From Macropodus opercularis (taxonomy: Eukaryota > Chordata > Actinopteri > Anabantiformes > Osphronemidae): a DNA stretch of 64,000 bases. How positions within the stretch are numbered: position 1 is the stretch's first letter; every line of letters starts with the position of its first letter. The stretch covers positions 5,773,501 through 5,837,500 of the forward strand of contig CM061091.1 of the NCBI GenBank assembly GCA_030770545.1. Direction: 5' to 3'. A program made the position numbers and the translations under genes. Of the stretch, positions 12,801 through 26,998 are shown in pieces. Under the pieces are notes generated by a model. The model was not told the DNA's origin. It saw only the letters and a list, made by a program, of their open reading frames with translations, and ran no database searches.

Positions 12801-15800
12801 CATCCCTCAACAACTTAATCCCCATGAAGACATGACATGCTTTAGAATTCACGTCTCCTACTGCCGAAATACTGTGTGAAATATTACTTTTTGAGCTATC
12901 CCATTACAAAATAACTTCACTCCCATCTGTCAGGAGTAATGAGGTGAAATAAAACTATTCACATGGGAATAAAGTTGGGGCTGCATCATAGTTGTGCTTT
13001 GGCAGTAAGTTATCTCATAGGTTACTGTAGTGACAGCGTTATGTTAAATGTGCTGTCAACACTGATTTCACCCTTAATTTGTCACCAAACTTTGTTTTTT
13101 GACACATATTTAACCATAATGATTTATCACCTACACCATTTTAAATTTGTGTAAACAAATTGATTGTCAGTGATAGCCTAAAGGTTTACGAATGTTTCAA
13201 TCCCTAAAACACACACACAGACACGTGGTTGTCCTGTTTCCCTGACTCCCACAGAGTAGATGTAGATGACAGAGACAGGCTCATCCATCATCTGCCCTTC
13301 ATGATCCACATGGGGGAGGATGGTGTAATTTTCTTCAGCATGTAGTACTTCAACAGCTTTCTGAGATAATCTAAACTACACTGTGTAGGCATTATAACCC
13401 CTCTATAAACCTACACAGCTGCTACATTTTCCACTCACAGTTCAAGGTTTTACTCTTGGGTCTCACTGTATAGTTTGTCTTTCAAGCCACTGGTGGTTCC
13501 AGAGTTTTTAGAAAATACAGTGCTACTTTATAATACAAAACACGTAAGTAATTACAATTACAATTAGTAACTGGTGTTGAACAATTACTTGTGCCAGTCC
13601 TTGTTTTCATGGTCATTGAGGCATTGCCCTTCAAGGCCATTTTGACATCCTGGTGCAGGAAGGAAAAGTAATCCATAAATAATCCATCCTCATTAAACTA
13701 CGGACAGACGTTGTTTTAGAGTACTCCATTTTCTAAGGAGTCAAAGAAAGTTTTTCTTAAACATGCCTGTGTAGACTTTGATTTAACTTGGTGAAGATAT
13801 CTGGAAGTTGAGTCATGGCAACAGGAAGTGACTTTACCACAGAGCTCACAGAACTCAAGAATACCCAATATCCACACCCCAGGGGTAAAAAACCGGGTCA
13901 GTGTGTGGGTCAGAATATTTCAAGGTGTGTTTGAATCATTAGCTGTTATAAGGATCCAACAAAAATCTGTGATTCAGATCATCTTTCTTCATGTACTATG
14001 TAGGCAATTCTGCCAAGTGATGACTAAAGCAAAATGAGTAGTGCAGATGCCAGAAATATGGCATGAAATTTTCAATGACGAGAAATGTCTGGTAGCCAGG
14101 AGTAGTTTTTCTAGGCCACAATATGAATAAGATCATTTAAAAATCTGTCTGGCATTAATAAATGGGAAACATGAAAGAAGTTCAGTTTAGTGGACAAAAC
14201 CTGATTAGATGGGCACATTGTCACATGTAGTTTCTCCTTTCATGATGTACTTTTGTGTGCCTGAGTAAGTGTTCACGTGTTTTTGTCTTACTTCGGATCT
14301 CGTGGGCTGTTTGGACGGCTGTTGGTGCGAAGTCTGATCTCTGTTCCCGCTGATGGTCGCTCTGGTCCTGAACCAGGGCTTATCCGTCTGATTAAAAATA
14401 AATAAATACATAAAAATCCTTGGCAATAGAGCAACTATTTCCTGTGACGGAAAAACAAAAGCATTTTCGTGAATTGGCTGGTTGTTGCAAATATAAAAGC
14501 CAGGCTCCCAGGTCAGAACAATCTTTGCTAAATAGTCACAATATGTAACTGAGACTCCATTTCAGATTTCTTAGTGCTGAGGGGACAGAAACACATCTTA
14601 GATTCCTAATCTTTCAAGTCACTTTTGGTCAAGTGTCAAATCAATACAGTGTTTTTAGATGTTAAGAAGTTTGCTGTGAAATGTTTAACCAACCACTTTG
14701 AGATTTATTCCTGGGATCGATCCTAACAGGGAAGTAGTTCTGTTGCAATGACTCAACTTTCAGTACATTTAACTTGCTGCAATACATTCTTTCCAGTTGT
14801 CCTTCTCGGCTACACCATGAATATTAATGATTCCACGATTATTCTTCTCCAGGTAAAAGTCTTAATGTATTAATTTGCAACAATATATATATAAGGGTAA
14901 ACACCAACATGACATAGATTTCTTGTATTGTTAGAATTTACATTTTATTTAAATTTCAGAAACAAAAAGCTTTTTAAAAGTGAAACAAATTGAATAAATT
15001 GTTTTGATAGAAACTAAGGACAATGACTACACTGGTATAACACCAGCCAGTGACCCTTTTAGTATTTCCTGCTAACATACTGTACTGTGTACCTGGGCTC
15101 ATCTGGAGAAGGGTCCTGTGCAAGGCCATTAGTCTGGGCAGGGCTGTGGGCAGGACTGTTCTCTGGACTAACTTCCTCTTTAGCACCATTTGTTGGTGGC
15201 AGCTCCAGGCAGGCTTTGACACCCTCCCACTGCTGTGCTGCATTACGAATTGCAAGACGTCGTTTCTCCTTGAAAAGCACAAAGGGAAAACAAGCAGAAA
15301 CACAAAAGATTTTCAGTTACAGTTCACCTGAAGAGAGGATGGGGGCCTAACCTAAAGGATCCTCTTTGATTGTGACATGGTCTTTGAAAGACTGTATAAA
15401 GGGGTTACAGAGTAGAAAACAGAAATACAATAGAAAATGCATGTTGCTGAGTTGTATTTCTCCCATTAGTGACGTCCCCATGGCTGCTCCTCTGCAGTTT
15501 TCAATTGTTCTTTCCTGGCCAACCTGCAATTTTGATATGCTCAGTCTTGGAATGTGCCACTCCCCAATTCAGGGGTGAGTCAGTATCAGTTGATTGTGAA
15601 TCCTTTCCCCTTAAAACCATGGGCTGTGGCATTCAATGTAACATTTTCTCAACACTGGGGATTAGGAGGAGTTAGATTACTGAGAGACAAATCATTCTGC
15701 ACGAATACTTTCTCTCAGAAAAAACACCAGTGTAACACAAACACAGAAGGATTACATGAATAAGTACTTGCATACACATACATTTACAGGAAAACAGAAT

Positions 15801-18800
15801 AAGAAGTCAGTTTTAATAAATCAAATCTAATATAGAAAGACAGAATCCATCATACTTCTAAACAAACTACAACAAAACGTCACAAAGTAGAAAAGATTCA
15901 GATTATTGTAGTATTTATTTAGGTAACGTATTATGTAGTGTTTCTAAAATGCATTTTTTTATCAGAGCTCTGTGTAGTGCTTTGTACTGTTGCAACAAAT
16001 TATTTTCTTTCTACAGTGAATTACTCTTCAAAGGACATTTATTTTTTTGAATTATTGCTTTTTGAACAGGTTCAAAGACCAGTGATTTTTGTCTGAAATG
16101 TAGTCCAATAGTGAGTATTTGTTCTATATTTAAACTGTAACTCCAGGCAGACAAAGACAACAAGAACAAATCAGAAGAGTCTGGTACCTTATGAATAGTC
16201 TGCTTGTGAATCTCCCTCTTCTTCTCCTCCTCTTTTCGAGCCTGTACACCAGCCATGCGCCGATCCTCGTCCTGAAAAAGAAAGCTAGTGCAATCAAAGT
16301 GTTGCTCCATTCATGAGCTCTGAATTATTCAGGGGAGAGACTGCAAAGGACTACTGTTCTGTACAACAGAAGGAGACCACTATGCAGGCTGAGAGAAATT
16401 CTCACACCAACCTAGTGCATCATAGGATTATCTGTCTGATTTTCAGACTCGGATCAACTGAGCCCAGCTGTTGGGGAAAGCCAAAATTCCCAGAATGCAA
16501 TGCTGCCAACACAATCTGAGCGTACCAGCTAAGAGCTAGGGGATATTCAGCTGTCTGTAATGAGGCAGCAGAGACGACTCTCAGTCTGATCGATACAGGC
16601 AAAACGCTAGCCTTGCTGGAGTCAAGGCAATAATCTCAGCTAGTGGAGAATAAACAATTAAGATGCCAGACCTATATGACACTTTAAACTGAAGCAAAAA
16701 AGCTTCTAATAGGGAAACTACCCCAAGCATCAGATATCCTATAAAACTGAATATGAAACTGAAAAACTGAATCAATATCTTATTGATTGCAGTTGGTGCT
16801 GTTTTACAGCACTAATGTGGTTTGAGCAGCTCACAGAAAATCTCAGATGTTGCTAAAGTTTTACCTACAATATTTTCAGTATAAAGCAAATGATTATATT
16901 TGTTGTATTACTATACAGCAACTGACAATATCTTTAACCAGCTGTTGTTTGAACTTCCCTTATTCAGATTTTAAAGAATTGTGAATTGTTAAATAATCTG
17001 AAAGCAGAAAAACAGTGATCTACTGTACAGTATATCTGAAGGTTTACCTTTACTTCCTGTTAAATGCACTTCACTGCTCTGCCCTTATTTAAGTACATCT
17101 TGCATATGGAATAACTAGATTTACTTTCTCTGACTGTACAGTGGACTGTAGGCATGTTTTTTTCCAGATCATTTGAATAGAAAGTCTTGATCTTCAGTGG
17201 ATACATTTCCCAAAACAAAGTTTCTGGAAAGTATTGTCAGGATTAACAATTTTAGATGGGAGTCTGTCTATACTGGTCATGTGTTGGAGGGACAAGAGGT
17301 TGTAAAACTTTCTAAACCTGTAGCAAAAAGTATGTATATAAAAATTCTGTAAAAATACGAAAATTACTGAAACTGGATATACCAGACTTTTTCCCACCAT
17401 ATTAGTTAGTCAGTATGTTCTGAGGGCAAGGTGTGTGGTACTGTGCATTCAGATTCCTTAAAAATACAAGCTCAGGCGTGGGTGCTCCCTGCTTGAAAGC
17501 CTCTAAAGCATGATGACTTTTAATTGTAGCACTTTCCTGGTATATTGTATAAATATAATGACTTCATTTTTGACTTCATGTTTCAGAATAACTATGCCAT
17601 GCTACATTTTGTCAGATTGAATACACATACATAAGACACCAGCGCAAATTCTTATCTCACAGTGATATGGAGCCAAGAACATAATGAATGTTGCAATGTT
17701 AATGTTGAAAAAAGACTATCTGGGTTCATCTAAAGTTTGAACTGGGAAATCATAATAAACCTTACGTCAAGACAGAGTAACTGTCAAGAATCAACATGTA
17801 CAGGGCCTTCAGGATATGTGCAGATGCTGACATACAGTAAAGGTTTAAGGTCATAAGCGCTATAAAAAAACTAGACAAAAGTATAAAAATATGCCATTGC
17901 TCCATTACACAGGCTTTTGCAAATCCAATATACTGTACAGTATAGACATAAGTTCATATACAATTGTGGTATAGTAAGTCATGTTTGTCTATTTGCTGTT
18001 CTTAATGTGGCTCAGCTGAGCCTATTTAAATAAATTACATTTAAAAACCCTTCCAGCCATAGCTAAAATAAACAGCATTTGGCCAATGACCATGAGTTCA
18101 TGGTTTACACACACAGACATAGCAAAACATTTTAGTCTTACTGTGATGCGCTTCATGTCCAGCTGTCTCAGATGAAGCACACAGCGCAGGACAGCCTGCT
18201 TGTACCATGTCTCCAGGGCTACAGGATTCCCATCCAGGGTGAGTTCTGAAAGGGAGCGTGACTCTCCAAGACAGGCTAACTGATCAAAACTACAACAGAA
18301 AGAAATAACATTGCATCATTAGATCAATGTGAAGCAACATATGCTACAATATTTCCAATACAAAACAAGGCAAATGTAATGTTTTATGAATGATAAAGAG
18401 GCATGTTGATCTAACTATGCATTGGTGAGCCCAAGTTATCCACAGGGTAAGTCAAACAAGACAGCTGCTGCCATGTTTAGATTCCTAAACCTTTAATCTA
18501 GGCCTATAATGACCAAGCTAAACAAGACATTAAAAACGGGTAATTTTGCAGGCACACTGGCAGCCTGACATTACTCAGGAGGCAATCAGAAGAAAAAACA
18601 CTGTTACGCTGTTGATATCACCCTGTGGCAAATGCAAAGCTGTGTTCTGTGAAACAGTGGAGATTCAATCATTCCAAATAATGATAATAACTTTGATGAA
18701 TCATTTGCTTGGAAATACAGAAAAACCTGCTACACTACACTGTGCCTGATAGCCAGAGGTTCATTAAGATAATAACCTCTCATGAACCATTAAAATAAGT

Positions 18801-19877
18801 ACAACCATGAGGGAAGACTATTGTGGAAGCACTAACAAAAACAAAAAAAGTCAAATTCTGTTCTGCAGTGAAGATGCAAACAATTTGCAATAACCTAGAT
18901 GAGCTGTTGTGTCATCGGTCATATGAGGGAAAATAAAATAACAGTAGTGGTAGTTGTAAGGGGAACGGTCTGTGGTATCTATGGTTGCATTACAATCACT
19001 GCGCCCAAAGCCTTTTGACTGTAACGATTACACATGTAATTTGTGTTTAATTTTTTTTAAAACAAAACAGATTATTTGTTGCTTTTTCTCTGTGGCGATT
19101 CTCTCGGTAAATCAAACAGACAGCAGAACAGGCTTAAAACATCAGGTCAGATCTATCACATCTCACAGCTGTGAACCCTTGTCCCACCCACCCTTGAACA
19201 AGACAGCCCCTCCTCAAAGGACAAAGCAATTTTAACGCAGCTTTAATCAGTGAAAAGAAGATAAGTGTATGACAAATTTCTGCTAGGTACTGGAAAAAGT
19301 GTTTAAAGAAGATTTATGTTAGTTACTAAGGAACCATTCATACACTGTTCTACTACCATCCTCACAGGTGCTTCTTCACTCTCTGAATAACTTTTAAAAA
19401 TAGATACACCTATTTCTAAGGTGACCATATGATAATTAGTAAAAATAAACAACACATCTTTTTCTAGGTTAAAAAAACTACCCACTACAGTAAAACTGTG
19501 TATGCTTGTTTGCCTGTGGCCTGTTAGTCAAGCCTTGCCAAGAGTCAAGGGAGGGGACATGGCACTGTCCAGCCATTATCCCTGCCCCTGCCCTGTGGGA
19601 AGGAAGGAGTTAAGCGGTATGAGGTCTTACCTGGTGATGCTGTTGCCACTGAGAAAGAGGCGCTGCAAGCAGGGCAGGCGTTCCACCTCAGTCTAGAAAA
19701 AGAAAGAAAAAAAGAAAGAGGGAGAGGGAAGAGAGATAGATGGAGGGATGTAAAGAAGAGAGGGTAGTCAGGGAAAGGGAACTGCATCGTCACTGTCGTC
19801 AGAGCTCTGTATTCCTCTCCATTCCCTCAGTCACCTTGCAGCTCTCAGCTCTAGCATACAGCATCCAAGCTGCGCAT

Positions 19878-19943
<66 letters not shown>

Positions 19944-22900
19944 CACGCTGCCTTGTCTGCACATGGAGAGGAGGGGCAGAAGAGAGAGAGTGAGGTAGAG
20001 AGCATGAGGAGAAAAGGGGGAGGGGAGGGAGTGTAATGTGTGCTGCGCTAATGCAGAGATCCCCTACTGCAGAGGGCTCACTGAAATACATTTCTAGTCG
20101 TACATGCACTGAGAATCTAGTTACTGTACCATTTTACAAAAAACACAGCTATGATTTATACATCTGCGTCGAAATAAATGCAATATTCATCAGGGGCAAT
20201 CTGAACAGGAAAGATGGAGAAGTATATAAGATTACAACCACAACATATTCATGTAATCAGATTGCAGTATGTGAAAAATCACATTCAATTGAGTCAAAGT
20301 CTGTTCTGTGTGTGCATATTTAACATTATGCTTGCACATGCTCGAAGCAAAAAGCCCACTCCCAGCAGCAGTCTGAATGAGCTGCGTCAGCTGCGTCCGC
20401 CCATACTGCAGCCACCGCCTCACACCCTCCTCTACCATTGTTAGCAGTGTCCATCCAGATGAAATGTTAGCCTAGCATTTATGCTACGTTAGCTCCTCTG
20501 CAGAGGACATTACAACAATACAGCACAGTCTCAGCCTCTATTTGGAAATTTCCCACAACCCACACAAACATTTAATGATGGCACACTTTTACTCATCCCT
20601 GGTGAATATACCACATTGTGCAACATCAGACTATTATTTCCCATAATCTAGAAATTGAATCGTGTCAATCTGATTTAAACAAGGATTTCTATTTTAGCTG
20701 AGAGATAACCTAACCTGGTTGACATAGAAATCCAGACTTTTAGCCTATAATTGCAAAACAAAGTCTACTGCTCTTGTATATGCTAGAAAGAATCTAAGAA
20801 AGCAAATGTTTGTGCCTAATAACTGAAAACAGTTCATCTTAAGAACAAACATGCATAAGAAAGGATATTTTAATATGCTGGCCAAACACATTTACATTTA
20901 AGATGAGTAAAACGAAATGATGTCCTGTTTCAATAATGCAGCTTCATGTTTCTTCAGTAAAAAAAAAACTGCAAGTCACGCCATTATGTGCTAGTTTCAT
21001 AGTGACTATCTACCAGGGTCTCTCCCTGCCTTTGCCAGTCCCTGTATGGATGCTAGTGGAGCAGCAGCCACTGAACGCTGTCTGAGACTAAATATAGAAG
21101 CCCCATCTCAGACTGAATGATGTCATCACTGAACTGATGTGCTGCATAACAACTGCCCACCAATGTGGTCTTTTTCTAAAAAAAAAACTAATTGATCAGA
21201 ACCAATCCGACAATAGAGCTCTACTACTGAATATGTGCGCATGTCTGTGGGTGTATATTTATGCATTTGTGTGCCCGTGCTGCATGTCTTTTTTCACAGT
21301 CAACACAAGACTACACAGGACTACCGCTCACCACCACCTCTGCTTTTATTAGCTGGAATTACAGATGCTGTGTTTTTATGTGCTCATTCTTGTGTTGCTA
21401 TTATTCAGTGAGGTCAATTAATGTAATTGTTCTATATTGTATAAGCAAACATACGATATAACCACTTCAAAAATGACAGATTTTTTCTGGTCTAGAATTC
21501 CAGGTTGTTTCTGCCCTCCCTTTCATGAGAGGGAAAAGCCAGACATCTGGAGCGTGGTTATTTACTTTGTGCCTGATACCAGCACTTGGCAACAAACACC
21601 ACTAATGAGAGAGACTGTAGAATCTGCTGAGAGATAGCATTTTTCATCTCCTGTATATCAAAGAAAAACACATTACATCCGATAATTGGAACTGGAAGTG
21701 GTTACTGATTAGAACTTGCATGCAGAGGACAGGGTGAGTGATGGAAAGAGGTCTATTTTCTACATTGAAAAGGAGAAAGAGCTTGTGGGATTTGCATACA
21801 AATGAATGGCCTGTGTTGGCATGCTGTGTTTTGTTTATTGGATTAATACTATGGAAACCAAAGACAACACATTTCCGTGTTTAGAATACTAGGATCTTTT
21901 TCAATGTGCCATGCGTAGTGGGTAATAATCTAGGTAACGCCAATGAGATTTTATGTGACATAAAAAAATCTGTGCCCTGACACAGAGGAGTGTCCAAGCT
22001 TTGGTTAAAGATGAAAGATGAAGCATGTAACTACTAGCATGTCATTTCTTTTGAGAAAGAAAAATCTGTTCAGAACATGTTAGGGTGCAAGAATTTGGTA
22101 TAATTACAAAAACCTAATTAAAGTGCAAGTACGAGACAAGAAAAGTACAGCATCCCATAACTAACTAAAACACTAGGTATAAGCACTAAAGTTTACTTAC
22201 TTACTAAAAAAGTAAATATTTACAGTTTAAATGTACAGTAGAAGTCGACACAGGACTTATTTGACAAATTATGGTAAGAATGATTACTAAAAAATAAGGG
22301 TCAAAGATTTCTGTTACCTTGAAGGTGAAGGTGGTGCTGATTGTATCTACTTTATGTATTATGGTGATGCATTTGTAATGATTATACAAAGTATTTATAG
22401 TTTATGAGGAATAATTTTTACCAGCAGAGACAGTCAATAAAATGTTTACATTCTGGAAACAGGTTTGAACATTAGTCCAATGGACGTGATTGTGCATTAG
22501 CATAAGATGCACAGATATACTGTAAGACAGGACAGCTGCCTCCCCATACAATGTTATCATGGTCCAAAACCCTAAAGCATCTACTACAGTAGTAGCCAAA
22601 ACCACAATCTTCTTTTCCATCTGTTTCCAGCAACCTTGTTTATTGTAGTACAATCACTGACTGAGATGTTTTATAATACATTTTTATATAACTCGAAGTT
22701 GCACAAAACCAAAAATGAGGCTGTGTTTACAGGCACATTTTCCTGTTTGATTGCATAGCACAGCAAGCATCCAGTGAATAAAAGGCTTTAAACTAAGTAA
22801 AAAAGAGGCCCCTTACCACAAAGGAGATGTAGTTATGCTTTAGGTTGAGTTCAGTCAAACAGTCCAGACCCTGCAGGTTTTCTATTGTAGAGATGTTGTT

Positions 22901-25900
22901 TCCTGCCAGGTTCAATACTTGCAGTTCGTTCAGGTGAGATATGTTTTCTATCCTGTGGATCTGGGCCAAAGCAAAGGCAGAAAGCATTATTGTAAGACTG
23001 TTACCAACATTTGATTCATACTGTGATCATATATTGTAGATATAGAGTAACACAGAGATGAAAAACAAAGCAATGTATATACAATATACAGTACAGCGTG
23101 GTAGAGTTGTTTGACCTGTGTAGTAAAATTAAAACTTAAACTTGACAAATAGAACAGGCAGGTCAAAATAAAAGAATTGCTTCTAGGCAAAACAGCAGAC
23201 TTGTTTTTGTCTGTATGTCCTTTGTCAACAATACACTCTAACCTCGTCTTAAACCTTTCTTACTGTACTCTGTGTTGTCAAACAACAAGAACACAGATAA
23301 CTGTGTAAGTTTTACTAGTGGCAGCAAGCGAGTCCCTGACCTAACGTCACCCTATACCCCAAAGTGCAGTGAGTACTACACATGACAGATTCAGTCATGC
23401 TAAATCAAAATGATCATCTTGATTTGTAAGATAGATTGTTTTTACTCAATAGACATGATACTTTCATTTCTTCATTTTACAAACCCTGCAGGGCATTTTC
23501 CGCTATCTTGTGTAAGTATTTAAGTGAAACTGATCGAGTGGAAAACACCACTGCCTAACAGAGGACTGGGTATCCAACAATGTCAGGTCACATTGTAACC
23601 CCGCTACTGCTAAGACTGAGCGTGGGTTGTATGTACACTAAAGAACATATCTCCTTTCAAATATCTCCAGTAATCGCACTGCAGAAATAAATGCAAAAAA
23701 AAATTGAGGTCTGGGACAGATGTGAGCTTTGCTCCACCCATGAAAGGAAGAAAGAACAACATTGTCAGGGAGGTTATGCACACAAACAGAATGAGGACAA
23801 TCAGCTGGTGTTCTATGGCCAATAGAGACAAAAGAAAGCCCAAAACTGGGTTGAAAAGCCATAACATTATTTAAATTCATTAATGTATGATTTCCAAAGC
23901 TGAATTCACTGCTCTTGTATAATCATTGTGAAGCAGATTGCATTAGAGTTGAATACTGGTTCCCTGATGAGGCTGGATAAAGTGGAATAAATGGTGACTG
24001 AACTGTTATTCTAACACAAAACAGTAGGTTTTGAGGTCACTGAGTGAAAAGCAACACAGTTCTACATGGAATAATTGCTTATCATCTGCTAGTCAATAGG
24101 TCTCTGCCAGGAAATGACGACCTGTAAATGCAAAAACGACAACAGTACAAAAGATTATATTTACAAATGAATTCTAAAGCCACTTTTGTCAGAACTTAAT
24201 GCAGTTAAAAAACACAACAAAGGAAAGAATAGCTGATATCGAGGGGGGGTTATATACCAGAGCTCTGGAGTAGCTCTCTAAGGACAGGCATAGGGGGCAT
24301 GCTGGCAAAACACTATTTTGACCAAGGCAAGTCTTTCTATTCTGTCTGTTAGTTAAATCTGGCTTTTAGTATCAGTATGCCATGTTCAGTTGCAGCTGAG
24401 CAAACAGTCTCCTGTAATAGATTCAGACTCGTATTAATTACAGAAAAGTATATTCTGCAATAGTTTAAAGAACACTGGGTTCATTGCCAATACTAAAAGC
24501 AAAGGATGGGTTGTTGCTGAGAAATAAATTATGCTGGGTTCACTGAAAAAGCATACGTGGGAGTTGACCCATGCCAAGTGCTTGTGAGTTCTGAAGTAAT
24601 TATTTTCTACTTTGTTTTCTTACCAAGTGTCTAAAAACCAAGATCACTAAAATGATGATAATGACATCCAACTAATATCTGCCAAAGTGAGCAAGCAATA
24701 TGTCACAAAACTGCATTGAATATGCACATTTTACAGATTAGATAAAGACAAAGCATCAGACTGACCACAAACTGTCTTTCTAGTCTCTTGACATCGTCTT
24801 TGTTGAGTCTAACATTTCTAAAGTAGCACCATTTTTTGGCAAACACTAGTTATCAACCATGTTGCAGAGGTGGAAGAGAGAGTTCACTTTTACTCTAGCA
24901 GAAATTCTCTAGTTTTAGCATGAGCCTAAATAAAGGGGTAATCATGCTTCGGGTGGAATAACAACAAATAATCAGTACCTGGTTGTCGTGCAAATCCAGG
25001 ATGTTCAGTTTGGACAGGATTCCCAGGCAGCATATTTTATGGATTCTGAGACATTTCAGTGAAAAGTGGCATAAAATGGAAAATATGATGTAAAAAGTAT
25101 AGGGACTGTAGAATATGTGTGGATTATGTCAACAATCGACATATTTCAGAAGTGTGAATTTCTTTTGAATGTTAACCCAGCAGAAGACAAATGTGGTCAA
25201 GTGAAATAAAAAGTTACATTCTCAGAGGGAGCTGATTATATACTAGTAAACAGTGACTGTTCATTGTAGCTTCACCTTAAGAGCTAATTAAAACCAAATC
25301 AGACTAAGATGTGAATCTACTAACAACTAACCTGTTCTTCCCCAGCAAAAGGATCCTAAGAGAGCTTAAAGCTTCAATGCCAGACATTTCAGATATCTGA
25401 TTGTTGTACAGGTTTAAGGAAACCAGTTGTTGCATATGTGACAAATGTTGAATCCTTGTGATTAGGTTGTGCTGAAGGTTAAGGACTTGCACTTCATTCA
25501 TAATACTCAGCTGAGGACAGTGCTCCAGAGAGTGCCTGGATAATTGAAAAGATTTGTCAAAATTCAGGCACAATCCAAATGTATACAATTCAGCATGTAT
25601 GTTCTGAGCAACAGACAACACAGTGATGCAAAGTATCTTTGTTTTATATTTTACAAAATGAATATTGAATGAATATTGAGTAACTTGTTTTAGTCTCCAG
25701 TGAGTTGTTCTTCATCAGCAAGCACTAAGTTGAGGACATAACGGGTGGATATCCTAAGGGCCTTTGCTGCTCCCTGGTGGCATTCTGAGGCATTTGCCTT
25801 TTTTCTTTTTTTTGTCTGATTATTCCAATTGCAATTGCTAAGAATGCCAGACAGACTATATACAGAATATACTTTACTTTGCCTTGAATAGTTTTCACAC

Positions 25901-26998
25901 ATAACATCAATCACATGTCCAGTTCAGGGTGAATTAACTAAACATGTTCTACACTAATAAAATGATCCATGTTTGATTAAATGGATAAGAAAAGAAAGGG
26001 CACCTGTCCAAGTCGATTCGTTGGAAACTGGATGTAAGACTGTCATGAGGCGCCCGAGTAAAAGGAAGACCAGAGTTGTAATATAATCCTCCAGAGTCAC
26101 CTGACATAGATGCAACATGCAGATACATATTCACACAATTTCATAATGCGTTGCTTAAATAACGTTTCTCGTAATGTATTCCAGCTGAGACCATCATATT
26201 TACCTGCTGACTTGGGATGGTTTAAGGCATTATGGTAGTAAGTGACCCCTGCGCTGTGGGCTGTTCTCCTTCTTTTGTCTCTGGCTTCTTGGACTGCAAG
26301 CGAGCCACACCAAGCACCACCTGCTAGACATACAGAATTTTGCAAAGAGCGATCTGTCTAGAAAATGATGGCACCAAAAGCCTCACATTTACCGCGGCTA
26401 CTTCCATACTGTCTATTTATAACAGATGCACAGGAATATCTTATCTTAGCCATTTCTGAATAAAAGAAGATCCTGTCTCCCACAAAGGCTCTTACCTTGG
26501 TTCCAATGATTCATTGTGCTAATCAGGTTTGTTTCTTTAACCCCATCTGGAGTGGTGGTCTGTTAAATATAACATATACATATAACATTCAAGCAGCGAA
26601 GCCTGCACTGGAAATTTACAGCCTTTATGATTCATCCTTCTGTTTGCCTTATGGTGTTTCACAAACCTTTTGGGCTCTTTCCGGCGTTGGTGATCTGATA
26701 GTAATAAGATGCAACTTGCAGCTGTTGACCTGCATTGAAATCAATGAATAAAGATCGAAAAATAGCAACGAGTTTTAAATTATTAACACATGTAAAGTTA
26801 AATGTTTGCTTAGAATCAAATGTTAATTAAAAGCTAGCTAATGCTGATTTTATGTACAGCACTAGCATATGTGGCAGCGTAATAGGAAAAAGTAAATGTT
26901 TTGTTTACCAGGGGAGTAAGAGAAACGCATTTATTGCTGACACCGGAGTTATGTTTACGATATCGCGTCGTTTTGCCCTCAGTCCTCTCTGGCTCCAT
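6867..26998 (-). CDS. lrrc49: lrrc49, leucine-rich repeat-containing protein 49 (tubulin polyglutamylase complex subunit)
   Basis: LRRC49 is a subunit of the TTLL1 tubulin polyglutamylase complex, which adds glutamate chains to microtubules of cilia and axons. Seventeen coding exons join in frame to 749 codons: 26909-26998, 26496-26559, 26204-26320, 26004-26100, 25332-25535, 24979-25045, 22817-22960, 19631-19692, 18142-18289, 16188-16271, 15093-15268, 14292-14387, 10725-10959, 10120-10305, 9685-9794, 7631-7784, 6867-7082. Start is MEPERTEG. Leucine-rich repeats span roughly residues 125-310 (LNLQHNLITRI, LNLYNNQISEM, LDLHDNQ, LNLAGNNISTI, LNLKHNYISFV, LFLSGNSIT), closed by a cap with LDGNP. 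A charged KEEEKKRE stretch follows at about 340-355, then the conserved C-terminal part (ELEGDTLRLFGLGALE, RRLDQLTIHPEGNPVV). Slightly longer than the 686-residue human protein. No frameshift or premature stop. Confidence 0.95.
7082..7087 (-). other. Tandem 3' splice site (NAGNAG-type) at the last lrrc49 exon
   Basis: Reading minus, the acceptor is ATAG followed directly by GAG. Use of the first AG starts the exon with Glu; use of the second (three bases on) removes it. Both keep the frame, so two proteins differing by one residue are possible. The TAG site is the better consensus. Confidence 0.5.
7785..9684. other. lrrc49 intron 15 with a TA microsatellite
   Basis: 1.9 kb intron. Apart from the TA repeat near 8435-8460 and a stretch rich in CA and CAT words near 9460-9540, I see nothing in it. 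Confidence 0.6.
8435..8460. repeat. (TA)n microsatellite
   Basis: Uninterrupted TA dinucleotides, about 13 units, inside an lrrc49 intron. Simple sequence, likely length-variable. Confidence 0.9.
10960..14291. other. lrrc49 intron 12, with unassigned reading frames
   Basis: 3.3 kb intron between the exons ending at 14292 and starting at 10959. It holds two of the longer unassigned frames of the window (137 codons at 11596-12009 plus; 139 codons at 12263-12682 minus) and shorter ones. None resembles a family I know, and several overlap on both strands, so chance or a decayed repeat is likeliest. Confidence 0.45.
16272..18141. other. lrrc49 intron 9, nothing recognised
   Basis: 1.9 kb of AT-rich intron with scattered short frames only. 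No repeat or RNA gene recognised. Confidence 0.5.
19693..19765. repeat. Purine-rich (GA) tract next to the exon 8 acceptor
   Basis: A run of A and G on the plus strand (AAAGAAAGAAAAAAAG then GAGAGGG and GAGAGA words). On the lrrc49 sense strand it is a long polypyrimidine tract directly before the 3' splice site of the exon at 19631-19692. Confidence 0.75.
19879..19940. repeat. (CA)n microsatellite, about 31 units
   Basis: Perfect CA dinucleotide run of about 62 bases inside an lrrc49 intron, read as TG on the gene's sense strand. Followed by a second purine-rich tract from about 19965 to 20035. Its length makes it likely to vary between individuals. Confidence 0.95.
22961..24978. other. lrrc49 intron 6, nothing recognised
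   Basis: 2.0 kb AT-rich intron; no gene or clear repeat seen. Confidence 0.5.

Larger units (their letters stand above)
19693..22816. other. lrrc49 intron 7, with simple-sequence tracts
   Basis: 3.1 kb intron. Its first 350 sense-orientation-distal bases (19693-20035) are dominated by purine-rich tracts on the plus strand and a long CA repeat; the remainder is AT-rich with no recognised element. Confidence 0.55.

Noticed and set aside
19740..20109. Frames rich in His-Thr or Val-Cys repeats
   Set aside because: They are translations of the CA/TG microsatellite.
25690..25914. Possible extra lrrc49 exon (74-codon minus frame)
   Set aside because: Neighbouring exons at 26004-26100 and 25332-25535 join directly in phase and give the expected protein; this frame has no repeat pattern and no suitable splice sites.
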